Of a stretch of DNA of 5,808 bases, positions 5,456 to 5,808 are shown one piece after another. Origin of the DNA: Bacteroidota bacterium (GTDB taxonomy: Bacteria; Bacteroidota; Bacteroidia; NS11-12g; UBA955); the NCBI GenBank assembly GCA_947450015.1, contig CANFUB010000177.1, positions 1 through 5,808 on the forward strand. Reading direction: 5' to 3'. The notes below the pieces were generated by a model that saw nothing but the letters and a program-made list of their open reading frames with translations, made no database searches and was not told where the DNA came from. The translations under genes were made by a program, and so were the position numbers. Position 1 is the stretch's first letter. Every line of letters starts with the position of its first letter.

Positions 5456-5490
5456 GACTGCTTCCTGCTTGCTGCCGACTGCCTACTTCC
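5456..5490 (+). repeat. Heptamer array, plus orientation (outer right end of copy B)
   Basis: Five tandem 7-nt units: GACTGCT TCCTGCT TGCTGCC GACTGCC TACTTCC. The last two units run into the minus-strand DUF3820 gene: the CTA at their junction (5483-5485) is its TAG stop codon and TACTTCC supplies most of its last two codons. Confidence 0.7.
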
Positions 5491-5713
5491 TAAGAAGTGG
5501 TTTCAATAAATCTTCCAGTCCATTGATTTTTATTTCATACATAGTTTGTAGCAGCATGCCCAGTTTGCCTGCAGGGAATCCTTTGCTCTTGAACCATTCT
5601 AAGTAGGAAACGGGTAGGCGGTATAGCACGGTGCCTTTATATTTACCAAAGGGCATTTCCATTTTTACCAATTCAAGCAGTAAGGTAGGGTCGGGACCAT
5701 TAAAATTTTGCAT
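5483..5713 (-). CDS. DUF3820 family protein
   Basis: A 76-residue protein matching the small DUF3820 (QSregVF_b, putative quorum-sensing-regulated virulence factor) family. Family hallmarks in order are LLELVKMEMPFGKYKG (11-27), LPVSYLEWF (33-41), GFPAGKLG (45-52) and YEIKINGLEDLLKPL (59-73), spanning essentially the whole protein. The biochemical role of the family is unknown; a related FGKYKG...YLxW segment also occurs next to some exonuclease domains, hinting at nucleic acid work, which is a weak inference. An in-frame TAG at 5719-5717 precedes the ATG, so this is the longest start; Met18 and Met20 are alternatives. Its final residues and stop codon fall inside a heptamer repeat, so the C-terminal LLRK may have been altered by the element's arrival. 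Confidence 0.88.
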   Translation of the reverse strand: MQNFNGPDPTLLLELVKMEMPFGKYKGTVLYRLPVSYLEWFKSKGFPAGKLGMLLQTMYEIKINGLEDLLKPLLRK

Positions 5714-5719
5714 GCACTA

Positions 5720-5727
5720 CAAATCTA
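5720..5727 (-). promoter_or_regulatory. Candidate -7 promoter element of the DUF3820 gene
   Basis: On the minus strand this reads TAGATTTG, a perfect TAnnTTTG match. It ends only 6 nt before the annotated ATG, so transcription would start at or almost at the start codon, implying a leaderless or nearly leaderless message. No clear TTTG lies at the -33 position. Confidence 0.35.
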
Positions 5728-5808
5728 TTTGAATATTGGGATTAAACATTATAACGAAGTTTCATTAATGTTGTTAAAAAACAATTAAAAGTTTTAATAT
5801 ATTACCAC
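5728..5808. other. AT-rich right edge of the window
   Basis: About 80 bases upstream of the minus-strand DUF3820 gene. No coding frame, hairpin or repeat that I can support is visible here. Confidence 0.4.

Larger units (their letters stand above)
5144..5490. repeat. Composite inverted-repeat intergenic element, copy B
   Basis: This copy occupies essentially the whole spacer between the convergent flavoprotein and DUF3820 genes. Left arm: minus-oriented heptamers (5144-5171), then GTTGCTTACGATGGAAT (5172-5188), then degenerate GGCAGTT (5201-5207). Centre: palindrome (5262-5279) and GCTCCCCAAGCGCTAAAATG with TTTGTG (5312-5338). Right arm: plus-oriented heptamers (5364-5398), TTTCCATCGAAGCAAC (5399-5414), which is the mirror of the left-arm GTTGCTT.CGATGGAA, a block shared with copy A up to 5456, and outer heptamers (5456-5490). 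Mirror order of motifs and inverted ends suggest a small non-autonomous mobile or REP/BIME-like element. No transposase is encoded and no target duplication was identified. Confidence 0.65.

Noticed and set aside
5144..5490. CRISPR array
   Set aside because: The repeat units are 7 nt, contiguous and degenerate, with no unique spacers and no cas genes in the window.
5300..5509. 69-residue plus-strand open frame containing NSQLPT and CLLP peptides
   Set aside because: The peptides are direct translations of the heptamer arrays. The frame overlaps the end of the well-supported DUF3820 gene on the other strand.

Overview
The window is AT-rich chromosomal DNA that looks like the phylum Bacteroidota. 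The reasons are the lack of Shine-Dalgarno sites, several matches to the Bacteroidota -7 promoter motif TAnnTTTG, an ECF sigma factor gene overlapping a gene for a TM-plus-beta-barrel protein, and intergenic spacers full of degenerate ACTGCC-type heptamers. I cannot name a genus. No RNA genes, CRISPR arrays, transposase genes or phage genes were seen.

Left half (1-3130): a probable cell-envelope signalling unit. An ECF sigma factor (271-867) overlaps by 20 nt a 439-residue protein (848-2167). That protein has a short N-terminal cytoplasmic segment resembling anti-sigma factors, one inner-membrane helix, a long periplasmic linker and a C-terminal outer-membrane beta-barrel-like region. This is the architecture of the dual membrane-spanning anti-sigma (Dma) proteins of Bacteroides. 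A cysteine-rich lipoprotein of unknown function follows (2241-2975). The same promoter-like sequence, CTTGCAACA-N16-TGTCTWT, stands upstream of both the sigma gene (202-233) and the lipoprotein gene (2184-2215), with identical spacing and a T-rich tract in front. The simplest reading is that the sigma factor transcribes its own operon and the lipoprotein gene, while the double-membrane protein holds it inactive until the envelope is disturbed. A long inverted repeat (2982-3083) and a clear intrinsic terminator (3102-3130) close the unit.

Right half (3131-5808): three ordinary metabolic or conserved genes. These are an enolase-superfamily dipeptide epimerase with all catalytic residues (3201-4220), an NADPH-dependent FMN reductase-family flavoprotein (4579-5139), and on the minus strand a small DUF3820 protein (5483-5713). 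They do not look like one operon, because each is preceded by its own spacer and a candidate promoter.

The two large spacers, 4221-4578 and 5140-5482, carry related copies of a composite non-coding element. Each copy has a palindrome ACATACc...gGTATGT, a GCTC...AGC...AAATG block, tandem heptamers (consensus RACTGCC) and a 62-nt block about 73% identical between copies. The right-hand copy also has inverted heptamers at its far left end, giving it an inverted-repeat shape like a small non-autonomous mobile or REP-like element. Two short reading frames inside these copies are best explained as products of the repeat.
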